From assembly GCF_007830185.1 (NCBI RefSeq), contig NZ_VLKZ01000004.1, positions 158,383-222,382 of the forward strand: a stretch of 64,000 nt of DNA. Reading direction: 5' to 3'. The notes under the pieces were generated by a model, which searched no databases, had not been told where the DNA came from, and was given only the letters and a program-made list of their open reading frames with translations. Each line of letters opens with the position of its first letter. Positions within the stretch are counted from its first letter, which is position 1. A program made the translations under genes and the position numbers. This document shows, piece by piece, positions 38,122-47,467 of the stretch. Source of the DNA: Halalkalibacter nanhaiisediminis. Its GTDB lineage: Bacteria > Bacillota > Bacilli > Bacillales > Bacillaceae_D.

Positions 38122-39354
38122 TTGGCACGAATTGTACAGAAATATGGTGGAACATCGGTGGGCTCTGCCCAACGAATTGAACATGTTGCAGCAAGGATAG
38201 AGAAAGCAGTCGCACACGGGAATGAACTTGTTGTTGTTGTTTCAGCAATGGGCAAATCAACAGATGTACTTGTAGACTTAGCTAAGCAAATGACGGAAAG
38301 TCCAAGTAAGCGAGAGATGGATATGTTGCTTTCGACGGGGGAACAGGTAACAATCTCTTTGCTTGCCATGGCTCTACATAAACGTGGAATTGAGGCGATT
38401 TCCTTTACTGGTTGGCAAGCAGGGATCAAAACAGAAGAGAGTCACGGTAATGCGCGTATTTCAGACATTCAAACAGACCGAATGGAAGCTGAGCTTGGAA
38501 ATGGAAAAGTTGTGATTGTAGCTGGCTTTCAAGGAGTCACACAAAGTGGTGAGATTACAACACTAGGTCGCGGGGGCTCTGATACGACGGCTGTAGCATT
38601 AGCTGCGGCGTTAAAAGCCAGTCGTTGTGAAATCTATACAGATGTTACAGGTGTATTTACGACTGACCCACGTTTTGTCAAACAAGCACGTAAACTACAT
38701 TCGATTTCATATGATGAAATGTTAGAAATGGCCAATCTAGGAGCGGGAGTGTTACACCCACGCGCTGTTGAATTTGCAAAAAATTATGAGATCCCTCTCA
38801 TGGTCGCATCAAGTATGGTTGATGAGCCTGGGACAATGATCGAGGAGGAAGTCACAATGGAACAAAATTTAGTTGTTCGCGGAATTGCTTTTGAAAATGA
38901 TGTTACGAAAATAACGGTCGCTGGACTGCCAAACAAAATAGATGCGCTCTCAACTCTTTTTTCAACATTATCTAAAAATCAAATCAATGTTGATATTATT
39001 ATCCAAAACCAATCGGATGATAAGCATGTCGATATCTCATTTTCTATTACGCAATCTTCTTTAAAAGAGACCATTGCCATTTTAGAAGAAGCAAAGTCAG
39101 AATTGGAGTTTAGTTCGATTCACTATGAGGAGGATCTCGCAAAGGTATCAATCATCGGTTCAGGTATGGTTTCAAACCCTGGTGTCGCAGCAAATATGTT
39201 TAATGTACTAGCGGAAAATGATATTTTCATTAAGATGGTTAGTACCTCAGAGATTAAAGTATCTGTCGTTGTAAAGGAAGAAGATATGGTTTTAGCTGTT
39301 GAGATGCTGCATCAAGCATTTCAATTAGCTGAGGAAGAAGCTGCGGTCGTTTAA
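38122..39354 (+). CDS. lysC: Aspartokinase II (lysine-sensitive), alpha subunit
   Basis: 410 residues from TTG behind AGAGGATG. Kinase motif KYGGTSVGSAQR at the start, and LGRGGSDTTAVALAAAL and YTDVTGVFTTDPR near residues 150-190. Two C-terminal ACT domains (about 265-405). First step of the aspartate pathway, feeding lysine and, in sporulating cells, dipicolinate. The gene also encodes the beta subunit from an internal start. Confidence 0.96.
   Translation: MARIVQKYGGTSVGSAQRIEHVAARIEKAVAHGNELVVVVSAMGKSTDVLVDLAKQMTESPSKREMDMLLSTGEQVTISLLAMALHKRGIEAISFTGWQAGIKTEESHGNARISDIQTDRMEAELGNGKVVIVAGFQGVTQSGEITTLGRGGSDTTAVALAAALKASRCEIYTDVTGVFTTDPRFVKQARKLHSISYDEMLEMANLGAGVLHPRAVEFAKNYEIPLMVASSMVDEPGTMIEEEVTMEQNLVVRGIAFENDVTKITVAGLPNKIDALSTLFSTLSKNQINVDIIIQNQSDDKHVDISFSITQSSLKETIAILEEAKSELEFSSIHYEEDLAKVSIIGSGMVSNPGVAANMFNVLAENDIFIKMVSTSEIKVSVVVKEEDMVLAVEMLHQAFQLAEEEAAVV
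38857..39354 (+). other. lysC: Internal in-frame start for the aspartokinase beta subunit
   Basis: ATG at codon 246 of lysC is preceded by GAGGAGG with 8 nt spacing, a full ribosome binding site inside the gene. The product (165 residues, MEQNLVVRGIAFEND..) is the two-ACT-domain beta subunit. An overlapping beta subunit is established for B. subtilis aspartokinase II. Confidence 0.85.
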
Positions 39355-39386
39355 GTCTAAACGAAACAAGCAGTCACACATTGTTG

Positions 39387-39425
39387 GATAGTGATAGATA
39401 GGGAATATTCCGATCTATCACTATC
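39387..39425. terminator. Hairpin between lysC and yslB
   Basis: GATAGTGATAGAT/ATCTATCACTATC, 13-bp perfect stem; short T runs on both sides, placed between two convergent genes. Confidence 0.7.
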
Positions 39426-39479
39426 TTACTGTTAACTAAAAGTAAAAAGCAGCAAGAGGAAAGCTGCACCTTGCTAATA

Positions 39480-39875
39480 TTATTCGGTTCGGTCATGACG
39501 ATCTGATTCAACTGAAAAAAGAATAGAATCTTTTTTTACAGTGTATGTAGCTCCTGAGATCAAATTTAAAGAATGTTCTGCTTGTTGAGCTAGAAATCCT
39601 GCTTCTAATTGATAGCAACGTTCATCATGTTTACCCATCCACGGGCCCGTTAGTTCATATGTTCTTTCTTGTTTTTTTTCTTTTGTGAGCGTGAGAATTC
39701 CCCAGTTTGCTTTTTCAAAAAATGAAATGAGTTGCTCAGTTGTTTCAATTGGGTATTTGCGAGCAAGTGATTTGCCGATCCAATATAAAATAGAATCATG
39801 TTCTTTTCCTAAAATGTCCTTTAAGACATCATTTCGAATTAAATCATAACCAAATTGATTTGTCTCTTGATTCAT
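39480..39875 (-). CDS. yslB: DUF2507 protein YslB
   Basis: 131 residues. FGYDLIRNDVLKDILGKEHDSILYWIGKSLARKYP and the GAWGILTL-like segment are YslB features; the fold is a NO-sensor-like (HNOX/V4R-type) alpha/beta domain. Its B. subtilis homologue lies between lysC and sdhC, as here. Function unknown. Confidence 0.88.
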   Translation of the reverse strand: MNQETNQFGYDLIRNDVLKDILGKEHDSILYWIGKSLARKYPIETTEQLISFFEKANWGILTLTKEKKQERTYELTGPWMGKHDERCYQLEAGFLAQQAEHSLNLISGATYTVKKDSILFSVESDRHDRTE

Positions 39876-40051
39876 GTTGATATAAACCTCTCCTTATTCG
39901 CGTGATTCAAGCTTTTCATAATTCTTAGCTTGTTCAAAGCGAAGTAGCTAAGTCTATTATAAAGAGTAAATGAGATTTTCTCTACCGCTTATAGCCTTGA
40001 ATTTTTGAAAATGGTATACTAAGCGCGAATGCAAATGGAGGTATACCGTCA

Positions 40052-41401
40052 ATGAAATATGGATTAAATCAATTTCTTTCTCCATTCCGAGTGATCCTCA
40101 TTGCTTATGTGATTGCCATGGTAGTATTTAGCATCTTGCTTTATTTACCCATTTCACATCAGCAAGGAGTTGATGTTACATATTCTGAAGCGCTTTTTAC
40201 ATCTGTCAGTGCTGTAAGTGTGACAGGTTTAACAACTGTTAATATTTCAGAGACCTACAGCTATGTGGGGATTTTTTTTCTGGCGCTAGCAATTCAATTA
40301 GGCGGAATTGGAATTATGACGATGGGGACGTTCGTCTGGATGCTTTTCCGTAAAAAAATTAATCTTTCTCAACGTATGCTGATTATGGTCGACCAAAATC
40401 AATTTAAATTCTCTGGTCTTGTTAATCTTATGAGAGGTATTTTGATTGTGGCCTTGATTATAGAATTAATTGGCGCACTTATATTAGGTACATACTATAT
40501 ACGTTATTTTGATACCGTTGGAGAAGCGTATTACCATGGTATTTTTGCTGCACTAAGTGCTTTTACCAATGCTGGATTTGATGTGACGGGCGAGTCACTC
40601 ATACCATTTTCGAATGATTATTATGTCCAGTTTGTCGTTATCTTACTTATTTTTGCTGGAGCAATTGGATTTCCTGTTTTACTTGAGCTAAGAGAATATT
40701 TTACTAAGAAAAATCCTAACTTTAAATTTAGTTTATTTACAAAAATCACAACGACTACCTATTTTACTGTTTTTGTGATTGGTGTTGTTGGTATCTGGGC
40801 ATTAGAAGGTGGACATTATTATGTTGGTCTAGAATGGCATCAACAATTATTTTATTCATTGTTTAATTCTGCCACAACAAGAAGTGGCGGTCTTTCTATT
40901 ATGGATGTTTCGGAGTTAAATAAAGCGACTTTGCTATTTATGTCTGCGTTGATGATTATTGGAGCAAGCCCTTCGAGTGTTGGTGGTGGTATCCGAACGA
41001 CGACGATTGCGGTCATGTTCTTGACAATTCGTAGCTTTGCACTCGGAAAGGATGATGTGAAAGCATTTGGACGTGAAATTCATCCTGAGGACAAGCAAAA
41101 AGCATTTATTGTTCTATCTGTATTTATCGTTATGCTCTTTGCAGCTGTAACGTTAATTGTCGCGTTTGAAGAGGGAAACAATATTTCTATTATGGCGATT
41201 ATTTTTGAAACGGCATCTGCTTTCGGAACATGTGGTCTTTCGATGGGGATAACACCAAATTTAACTGTTCCAAGTCAGGTTGTCTTAATGATTCTTATGT
41301 TTATCGGTCGCGTTGGATTAGTTGCCTTTCTTTTCTCAGTACGAAGACGGGAAACAAAAAGTCACTATAAATTCCCAACTGAGCGAATTATTATTGGATA
41401 A
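40052..41401 (+). CDS. Ktr/Trk-type potassium channel subunit
   Basis: 449 residues with four repeated M1-P-M2 units. Selectivity-filter loops are recognisable: SVTGLTT, TNAGFD, TTRSGG and GTCGLSMG. This is the membrane subunit KtrB/KtrD, which takes up K+ (with Na+) and needs a cytosolic KtrA/C RCK protein; none is encoded beside it. The isolated position between yslB and sdhC is unusual relative to B. subtilis. ATGGAGG precedes the ATG. Confidence 0.9.
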   Translation: MKYGLNQFLSPFRVILIAYVIAMVVFSILLYLPISHQQGVDVTYSEALFTSVSAVSVTGLTTVNISETYSYVGIFFLALAIQLGGIGIMTMGTFVWMLFRKKINLSQRMLIMVDQNQFKFSGLVNLMRGILIVALIIELIGALILGTYYIRYFDTVGEAYYHGIFAALSAFTNAGFDVTGESLIPFSNDYYVQFVVILLIFAGAIGFPVLLELREYFTKKNPNFKFSLFTKITTTTYFTVFVIGVVGIWALEGGHYYVGLEWHQQLFYSLFNSATTRSGGLSIMDVSELNKATLLFMSALMIIGASPSSVGGGIRTTTIAVMFLTIRSFALGKDDVKAFGREIHPEDKQKAFIVLSVFIVMLFAAVTLIVAFEEGNNISIMAIIFETASAFGTCGLSMGITPNLTVPSQVVLMILMFIGRVGLVAFLFSVRRRETKSHYKFPTERIIIG

Positions 41402-41546
41402 AAGTAAATTTTCCTTTTTACAGTGAATAAGACTTTGCGTCTCATCGTTTATATTAGCCAAAAATCGGTAATGGGACGCCGTCTAGTTCACATATTTTCA
41501 TCGTATTAAGATATTTTAGAATCTTGAAAAGGTTGTATACGTTTTC

Positions 41547-41575
41547 TTGACTGAAATATCCGATGGGAGTACAAT
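41547..41575 (+). promoter_or_regulatory. SigA promoter of sdhCAB
   Basis: TTGACT, 17 bp, TACAAT, giving a leader of about 165 nt. The promoter overlaps a possible terminator for upstream transcription (ATCCGA at 41558 with TCGGAT at 41583-41588 and T6). The leader holds a hairpin GAAACTT/AAGTTTC (41599-41617) and no gene; 41402-41540 shows nothing else. Confidence 0.75.
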
Positions 41576-41746
41576 TAATTTGTCGGATTTTTTTCACAGA
41601 AACTTTGCAAAAGTTTCATAATTTAATTGATTTCCATATCTCGATGATTCGTGGTGGGGAGGTACAAGCTATAAGTAAAAAGAGAGAAGACAGACGCAAG
41701 CTTAGAAAATGGATAGGTTTAAAAACATTTGTGGGGGGAAAAAGGT

Positions 41747-42376
41747 ATGGCTGGTAATCGAGAGTTTTTTAATCGTAAGTTACATTCATTACTTGGTGTC
41801 ATTCCAGTTGGATTATTCTTAGTTCAACATTTGGTCGTTAACCATTTTGCAACACGTGGAGCGAGCGCTTTCAACCAAGCATCGCATTTTATGGAGAGCT
41901 TGCCTTTCCGTTACGCACTTGAAATTTTCATTATTTTTATACCATTACTGTATCATGCTATTTATGGTCTATATATCGCATTCCAAGCGAAAAACAATAC
42001 AAGCCGTTATGGTTTCTTCCGTAACTGGATGTTTGTTCTTCAACGTATTTCTGGTGTGTTTCTTCTCATTTTTATCGCCTGGCATGTATGGGAAACAAGA
42101 ATTGCAGCAGCATTCGGCGCCGAAGTTAATTATAATATGATGGCAGATATTTTGAGTAGTCCATTTATGCTAGTGTTTTACATTGCGGGGGTTATTGCAG
42201 CAACTTTCCACTTTGCTAATGGTCTTTGGTCATTCGCAGTTTCATGGGGAATCACTGTTACACCGCGCTCCCAGCAAATTTCAACATACGTGACATTGGC
42301 AGTTTTCTTTGCATTAACGTTTGTAGGTATCCGTGCGATCCTTGCATTTATTAATCCAGACTTAGCAAACATTTAA
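41747..42376 (+). CDS. sdhC: Succinate dehydrogenase cytochrome b558 subunit
   Basis: 209 residues, five membrane segments, with haem-ligand histidines in LHSLLGVIPVG, LVQHLVVNHF, LYHAIYGLY, FIAWHVWETR and TFHFANG. Anchors the dehydrogenase to the membrane and reduces menaquinone. Start MAGNREFFNRKLHS matches B. subtilis SdhC; GGGGGG and AAGG precede the ATG. Confidence 0.96.
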   Translation: MAGNREFFNRKLHSLLGVIPVGLFLVQHLVVNHFATRGASAFNQASHFMESLPFRYALEIFIIFIPLLYHAIYGLYIAFQAKNNTSRYGFFRNWMFVLQRISGVFLLIFIAWHVWETRIAAAFGAEVNYNMMADILSSPFMLVFYIAGVIAATFHFANGLWSFAVSWGITVTPRSQQISTYVTLAVFFALTFVGIRAILAFINPDLANI

Positions 42377-42390
42377 GGAGTGGGTCAAAA

Positions 42391-44160
42391 ATGAGTAAAG
42401 GTAGAATTATTGTTGTCGGAGGCGGACTAGCTGGTCTGATGGCAACAATTAAAGCAGCAGAAAAAGGGGTACCTGTTGATCTCTTCTCTTTAGTTCCAGT
42501 TAAACGTTCACACTCAGTCTGTGCACAAGGTGGAATTAATGGAGCGGTTAATACAAAAGGGGAAGGCGATTCTCCATGGGAACACTTTGACGATACAGTA
42601 TATGGTGGGGATTTCTTAGCGAATCAACCACCAGTAAAAGCAATGACAGAAGCAGCACCAGGAATTATTCACCTTATGGACCGTATGGGAGTTATGTTTA
42701 ACCGTACACCTGAAGGACTTCTTGACTTCCGTCGTTTCGGTGGAACACAACATCATCGTACTGCGTTTGCAGGTGCAACTACTGGCCAACAGCTTCTTTA
42801 TGCGTTAGATGAGCAAGTTCGTCGCCATGAAGTAAGTGGTCTTGTTACGAAATATGAAGGTTGGGAGTTCACTTCAGCAATTGTAGATGACGAGGGAACC
42901 TGTCGTGGAATTACGGCACAAGACTTGAAATCAGCTGAAATTCGTAGTTTCCCAGCAGATGCTGTTATTATGGCAACGGGTGGGCCAGGAATTATTTTTG
43001 GTAAGTCAACGAATTCTGTCATCAATACGGGATATGCGGCTGCAAAGCTATATAAACAAGGAGTTCATTATGCTAATGGTGAATTCATTCAAATTCACCC
43101 AACAGCCATCCCAGGAGACGATAAATTACGTCTTATGAGTGAATCAGCTCGTGGTGAAGGTGGACGTGTATGGACGTACAAAGATGGTAAACCATGGTAC
43201 TTCCTAGAAGAGAAATATCCGGCTTATGGTAATCTTGTTCCTCGTGATATTGCGACACGTGAAATCTTTGACGTCTGTGTTGAGCAAAAGCTTGGAATTA
43301 ATGGAGAGAACATGGTCTATCTTGATTTATCTCATAAGGATCCAAAAGAGCTTGATATTAAGCTTGGTGGAATCATTGAAATTTATGAGAAGTTCATGGG
43401 TGATGACCCACGTAAAGTTCCGATGAAAATCTTCCCAGCTGTTCATTACTCAATGGGTGGTATGTGGATTGATTATGATCAAATGACAAATATCCCTGGT
43501 TTGTTTGCTGCTGGTGAGTGTGATTATTCTCAGCATGGTGGAAATAGACTTGGTGCAAACTCACTTCTTTCAGCGATTTATGGTGGTATGGTAGCTGGTC
43601 CAAAAGCAGTTGAATATATGAATGGTCTAGAAAAATCTACTGATGCAATGTCATCACAGCTATTTGAAAATGAAGTGAAGAAAGAACAAGAAGCATACAA
43701 TAATATCATGAGTATGGACGGAAAAGAGAATGCTTATATTCTTCATAAGGAGCTAGGTGAATGGATGACTGATAACGTAACAGTTGTTCGTTACAATGAT
43801 AAGCTTCTTAGGACGGATGAAAAGATTCAAGAATTAATGGAACGTTACAATAACATTAACATTAATGATACAGCAAAATGGAGTAACCAAGGAGCTTCGT
43901 TCACTCGTCAATTAGACGGTATGTTAAACTTAGCGCGTGTTATCACATTAGGCGCATATAACCGTAATGAAAGCCGCGGAGCACATTATAAGCCAGATTT
44001 CCCTGAGCGTAATGATGAAGAGTTCTTAAAAACAACGATGGCTACGTTCAATCCAGCGAAAAACGGTCCTGACTTCACATATGAAGAAGTTGATACGTCG
44101 CTTATTAAGCCTCGTAAACGAGATTACTCACAAAAGAAGCAAGGAGCTGTTAAATCATGA
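42391..44160 (+). CDS. sdhA: Succinate dehydrogenase flavoprotein subunit
   Basis: 589 residues. FAD-binding VVGGGLAGLMA at residues 8-18, the covalent-FAD histidine in KRSHSVCAQGGINGA, substrate-binding RFGGTQHHRTAF, and active-site Arg in ESARGEGGRVW and GGNRLGANSLL. Oxidises succinate to fumarate in the TCA cycle. Confidence 0.97.
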   Translation: MSKGRIIVVGGGLAGLMATIKAAEKGVPVDLFSLVPVKRSHSVCAQGGINGAVNTKGEGDSPWEHFDDTVYGGDFLANQPPVKAMTEAAPGIIHLMDRMGVMFNRTPEGLLDFRRFGGTQHHRTAFAGATTGQQLLYALDEQVRRHEVSGLVTKYEGWEFTSAIVDDEGTCRGITAQDLKSAEIRSFPADAVIMATGGPGIIFGKSTNSVINTGYAAAKLYKQGVHYANGEFIQIHPTAIPGDDKLRLMSESARGEGGRVWTYKDGKPWYFLEEKYPAYGNLVPRDIATREIFDVCVEQKLGINGENMVYLDLSHKDPKELDIKLGGIIEIYEKFMGDDPRKVPMKIFPAVHYSMGGMWIDYDQMTNIPGLFAAGECDYSQHGGNRLGANSLLSAIYGGMVAGPKAVEYMNGLEKSTDAMSSQLFENEVKKEQEAYNNIMSMDGKENAYILHKELGEWMTDNVTVVRYNDKLLRTDEKIQELMERYNNININDTAKWSNQGASFTRQLDGMLNLARVITLGAYNRNESRGAHYKPDFPERNDEEFLKTTMATFNPAKNGPDFTYEEVDTSLIKPRKRDYSQKKQGAVKS

Positions 44161-44906
44161 GTGAAAAAACAATCAAATTTAAAGTGATGAGACAAGATGA
44201 CCCAAACAGTACTCCTTATGAAGAAGAATTTGAGGTTCCATACCGTGCTAATATGAATGTCATCTCTGCTTTAATGGAATTCCGTCGTAATCCTGTCAAT
44301 ACAAAAGGAGAGTCAACAACTCCCATTGCATGGGATATGAACTGCCTTGAAGAAGTTTGTGGAGCATGCTCGATGGTTATTAATGGGAAACCACGTCAGT
44401 CATGTACAGCACTTGTTGATCAACTGGAACAACCAATCCGTCTTGAGCCAATGAAGACATTCCCAGTTGTTCGTGATTTAATGGTTGACCGTAGCCGCAT
44501 GTTTGACTCACTCAAGAAAGTGAAGGCATGGATTCCAATTGATGGAACGTATGACCTTGGACCAGGACCGCGTATGGCGGAAACAAAGCGTCAATGGGCA
44601 TATGAATTATCAAAGTGTATGACATGCGGAGTTTGTTTAGAAGCGTGTCCAAATGTCAATAGTAAATCAGAGTTCATTGGTCCTGCTCCTCTATCACAAG
44701 TACGCTTATTTAACGCTCATCCAACGGGTGAAATGAATAAAGCAGAACGCTTAGAGACGATTATGGGTGAGGGTGGTCTTGCAAATTGCGGGAACTCACA
44801 AAACTGTGTTCAATCTTGTCCTAAAGGGATTCCATTGACTACATCCATTGCTGCGTTAAATCGTTCAACAACATTACAATCATTTAAGAACTTCTTTGGT
44901 GCTTAA
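44157..44906 (+). CDS. sdhB: Succinate dehydrogenase iron-sulfur subunit
   Basis: 249 residues; ATG overlaps the sdhA stop (ATGA), so coupled. [2Fe-2S] site in CLEEVCGACSMVINGKPRQ, [4Fe-4S] in CMTCGVCLEACP, and a third cluster in NCGNSQNCVQSCPKG. Transfers electrons from SdhA to SdhC. Confidence 0.97.
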   Translation: MSEKTIKFKVMRQDDPNSTPYEEEFEVPYRANMNVISALMEFRRNPVNTKGESTTPIAWDMNCLEEVCGACSMVINGKPRQSCTALVDQLEQPIRLEPMKTFPVVRDLMVDRSRMFDSLKKVKAWIPIDGTYDLGPGPRMAETKRQWAYELSKCMTCGVCLEACPNVNSKSEFIGPAPLSQVRLFNAHPTGEMNKAERLETIMGEGGLANCGNSQNCVQSCPKGIPLTTSIAALNRSTTLQSFKNFFGA

Positions 44907-44916
44907 TGAAAACTAG

Positions 44917-44958
44917 AGGGTCTGAGCCTAATTATTATAGGGTCAGGCCCTTTCTTTT
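44917..44958 (+). terminator. Terminator of the sdh operon
   Basis: AGGGTCTGAGCC pairs with GGGTCAGGCCCT, followed by TTCTTTT. Same arm type as the mqnC and etfA terminators. Confidence 0.85.
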
Positions 44959-44999
44959 AACGTTTTCTTCAAAATAACTATTATAGGATGTGAGAGTGT

Positions 45000-45461
45000 A
45001 TGAAAGTTCCAGCATATATTACAGATATACAAGAATGGCAAAAATCTTTTCAGTTCTCAATTTCCATTCGTGTTCGTTTTTCCGAAACAGATGCTTTTGG
45101 TCATTTGAATAATACGAACGCTTTTGTTTATTTTGAACAAGCACGTACAGATTTTTATAAGTCTCTTGGATTTATGAAAAAATGGACAAACGAACAGGAT
45201 GATTCAATGGTTGTGGTGGCGGATATGCAATGTGATTACTTACAACAGATTAAATTTGATGAAGAGCTTAAAGTTCAGGTGAAAGTTCATCGTCTTGGTC
45301 GTTCATCGGCCGACCTTCATTACGCAGCACAAAACGAAAAAGGAATTTTGTGTTTAACAGGAAGAGGAACTATTGTACAAATAAGCAAAGAATCAGGTCG
45401 CTCGCTCGCTTGGAATGAAGAAATGAGAGAGGTACTACTTACCCACACAATAGAAACATAA
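45000..45461 (+). CDS. ysmA: Hotdog-fold acyl-CoA thioesterase (YsmA)
   Basis: 153 residues. RFSETDAFGHLNNTNAFVYF with its catalytic Asp, and EQARTDFY, define the 4-hydroxybenzoyl-CoA thioesterase type. The B. subtilis homologue ysmA lies between sdhB and gerE, as here. Natural substrate unknown. AGGATGTGAG precedes the ATG. Confidence 0.88.
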   Translation: MKVPAYITDIQEWQKSFQFSISIRVRFSETDAFGHLNNTNAFVYFEQARTDFYKSLGFMKKWTNEQDDSMVVVADMQCDYLQQIKFDEELKVQVKVHRLGRSSADLHYAAQNEKGILCLTGRGTIVQISKESGRSLAWNEEMREVLLTHTIET

Positions 45462-45477
45462 ATGTATTTAGTAAAAA

Positions 45478-45520
45478 TAAGATGCCGACGCTCTTGTCAG
45501 AAGAAAGTCGGCATCTTTTA
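45478..45520. terminator. Bidirectional terminator between ysmA and gerE
   Basis: AAGATGCCGAC/GTCGGCATCTT around a 17-nt loop, T-rich on both strands. Confidence 0.85.
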
Positions 45521-45569
45521 ATGGTTAAGACGACTAAAACATTGTGAGTAACGAAATGATGGAGGTGCT

Positions 45570-45794
45570 TTATATTTCAAGTTCTCCTAGTCGAATCAAT
45601 TCAATAACTGCTTGAGAGCGCCCCTTTACTCCAAGCTTTTGCATCGTATTCGAGATATGATTTCGTACAGTTTTCTCACTTATGAAAAGCTGTTGTGCAA
45701 TTTCTTTAGTTGTTTTGTCTTGGACAAGTAGTTCGAATACTTCGCGTTCCCTTTTCGTAAGTAAAGGTTTTGGTCCGAATTCTGCTCCTTTCAA
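45570..45794 (-). CDS. gerE: Spore regulator GerE (LuxR-type HTH)
   Basis: 74 residues, the exact length of B. subtilis GerE. LuxR-type helix-turn-helix: LTKREREVFELLVQDKTTKE, IAQQLFISEKTVRNHISN, QKLGVKGRSQAV. It controls late mother-cell (SigK) coat genes. The TTG start (MKGAEFGPKPLLTK) is 8 nt after AAGGAG and aligns with MKEKEFQSKPLLTK; the longer frame starting at 45848 is unlikely. Confidence 0.95.
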   Translation of the reverse strand: MKGAEFGPKPLLTKREREVFELLVQDKTTKEIAQQLFISEKTVRNHISNTMQKLGVKGRSQAVIELIRLGELEI

Positions 45795-45871
45795 TGAGTT
45801 CACTCCTTCTTGCTCGGGCTGAGAGCGATGTGGGTACTCAAATCCCACGTTTTGAAGGGTTTTAGTCTCGA

Positions 45872-45899
45872 TAGTATATGTGTAAATGAATTGACGTGT
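45872..45899 (-). promoter_or_regulatory. Possible SigK promoter of gerE
   Basis: On the - strand, CATATACTA (45872-45880) fits the SigK -10 CATANNNTA, with an AC 15-17 nt upstream as -35. gerE is a SigK gene in B. subtilis. Confidence 0.4.
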
Positions 45900-45951
45900 G
45901 TCACAACTAGCCTATCAAAGCAAGTGAAGAGTATACTTTTATGACTAGTAG

Positions 45952-45981
45952 TTGACGAAGTGAACATAAGTTCGCTAAGAT
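45952..45981 (+). promoter_or_regulatory. Promoter upstream of glcT
   Basis: TTGACG, 18 bp, TAAGAT. A small hairpin CCCAC/GTGGG (46027-46041) lies in the leader. Confidence 0.55.
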
Positions 45982-46077
45982 AAAAGAAATTCGGTGTTGT
46001 TCACATGACATGAGCAACGCCAAGTACCCACTTTACGTGGGCAATGAGCGATTTTGTCAAATAGAGAGGGTGTCGTC

Positions 46078-46920
46078 ATGTTTGACCAATATATCATTAT
46101 GAAGATCTTGAATAACAATGTTGTGATTGCTAACGATCAAACTGGAGAAGAAGTTATTCTGATCGGAAAAGGGATTGGTTTTGGTCAAAGCAAGGGCGCG
46201 CTCATTAATCAAGCAGAGATTGATAAACTTTTTATTTTAGGGAACCCATTAGAACAAGAGCAGTATAAGCAACTGTTAACACTCGTAGATGAATCTTTCA
46301 TTTCATTAATGGAAGATATTGTCGTCTATATTGTAGAAGAAAGCGGTAAGGCTCTTCATGAAAGAATTCACATTGCTCTTACTGATCATTTGCAATTTGC
46401 GATAAAAAGACTAGAGCAAGGGATTGATATCACAAACCCATTTTTAACGGAAACGGCTTTAATGTTCCCTGCAGAATATGAAATCGCAAGCAAAGTTGTC
46501 GACCGAGTAAATGATAGTCTTGGAGTTAAATTACCAGAATCTGAAATAGGATTTGTGGCTTTACATATTTATAGTGCACAATCGAATCGGTCGATTGCAG
46601 AGCTTGATGAGCATCCTCAGCTCGTTTTAGAGTTAGTTGAAATGATTGAATCAGGTTTTCAGTGTTCTATTGAAAGAAATAGTGTAACTTATATGAGACT
46701 TGTAACATTTCTTTGTGATGTCATTAATAGATTTAAAGAAAATCAGGCTGTTTCTTATTCAGAACAGTTAGCTAATCTATTGAAAGTCGAATTTCACTTA
46801 TGCTATACTGTTACTGCTCAGATCGTAGAACGGCTTAATCAAACGTTCTTACGTTATTTTACAGTTGAACAACTACCAGACGTTGTCTTTTATATACGAC
46901 GATTTTCTAAGCATCCATAA
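46078..46920 (+). CDS. glcT: BglG-family transcription antiterminator, GlcT type
   Basis: 280 residues. N-terminal RNA-binding CAT domain (about 1-55: MKILNNNVVIAND, IGKGIGFG) and two PTS regulation domains with conserved histidines (ALHERIHIALTDHLQFA; FVALHIYSAQ). Identified as GlcT because a GlcT-type RNA target follows immediately. It should stop termination ahead of ptsHI when glucose is transported. Start placed at the ATG after GAGAGGGTG, giving MFDQYIIMKILNNN. Confidence 0.88.
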   Translation: MFDQYIIMKILNNNVVIANDQTGEEVILIGKGIGFGQSKGALINQAEIDKLFILGNPLEQEQYKQLLTLVDESFISLMEDIVVYIVEESGKALHERIHIALTDHLQFAIKRLEQGIDITNPFLTETALMFPAEYEIASKVVDRVNDSLGVKLPESEIGFVALHIYSAQSNRSIAELDEHPQLVLELVEMIESGFQCSIERNSVTYMRLVTFLCDVINRFKENQAVSYSEQLANLLKVEFHLCYTVTAQIVERLNQTFLRYFTVEQLPDVVFYIRRFSKHP

Positions 46921-46936
46921 TAGTTGCACTTAATTT

Positions 46937-46965
46937 ACGTGTTACTGATTCGATCAGGCATGAGT
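46937..46965 (+). promoter_or_regulatory. Ribonucleic antiterminator (RAT) target of GlcT
   Basis: ACGTGTTACTGATTCGATCA followed by GGCATGAGT is the GlcT-type RAT (conserved TTACTG and CAGGCA blocks). Its right part is also the left arm of the terminator below, so the two structures exclude each other. Confidence 0.88.
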
Positions 46966-47058
46966 AAGGAAGTGTATATGAGGTTCAGATGGGGTACTCT
47001 ATACTTGTACATCATTTTGTTTTCATCATGTGCGTTTCTTTACTTGTGCCTGTTTTTT
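46955..47058 (+). terminator. GlcT-controlled terminator upstream of ptsH
   Basis: CAGGCATGAGTAAGGA (46955-46970) pairs with TCTTTACTTGTGCCTG (47037-47052), followed by T6. Bound GlcT on the RAT would free ptsHI transcription. Confidence 0.88.
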
Positions 47059-47203
47059 ATTATGAATGTAATATGAATCGTTTTCAGCATAGTTAATACA
47101 TGAAAAATAAGGCAACAAGATCAAAAGTTCATCGACTGTAGGGGTAAAGGTGATATTCACCTTTTGTTCATTAAATTTATTTGGAGAAAGAGGTAGATTT
47201 ATT

Positions 47204-47467
47204 ATGGCAGAAAAAACGTTCAAAATTACAGCAGAAACAGGAATTCACGCACGTCCAGCAACTCAACTTGTTAATAAAGCAGGTCAATATTCTTCTGAAA
47301 TCACTCTTGAGTACAAAGGTAAGTCCGTTAACCTAAAATCTATTATGGGTGTCATGTCTCTTGGTGTTGGTCAAGGTGCTGAGGTAACAATCAAAGCTGA
47401 AGGTTCTGATGCAGATGATGCATTAAAAGCAATTGAAGATGTTATCAAAGAAGGGTTAGGAGAATAA
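47204..47467 (+). CDS. ptsH: Phosphocarrier protein HPr
   Basis: 87 residues. His15 (GIHARPA) is the PEP-dependent phosphorylation site, and Ser46 ([10 protein letters not shown]) the HPr kinase site that makes HPr a CcpA corepressor. Start MAEKTF after GGAGAAAGAGG. An 8-bp palindrome AAAGGTGA/TCACCTTT lies at 47146-47164 in its leader. Confidence 0.98.
   Translation: MAEKTFKITAETGIHARPATQLVNKAGQYSSEITLEYKGKSVNLKSIMGVMSLGVGQGAEVTIKAEGSDADDALKAIEDVIKEGLGE

Noticed and set aside
41563-41757. 64-codon frame in the sdhC leader, possible leader peptide
   Set aside because: It starts before the predicted transcription start and has no ribosome binding site; it only overlaps the sdhC start.
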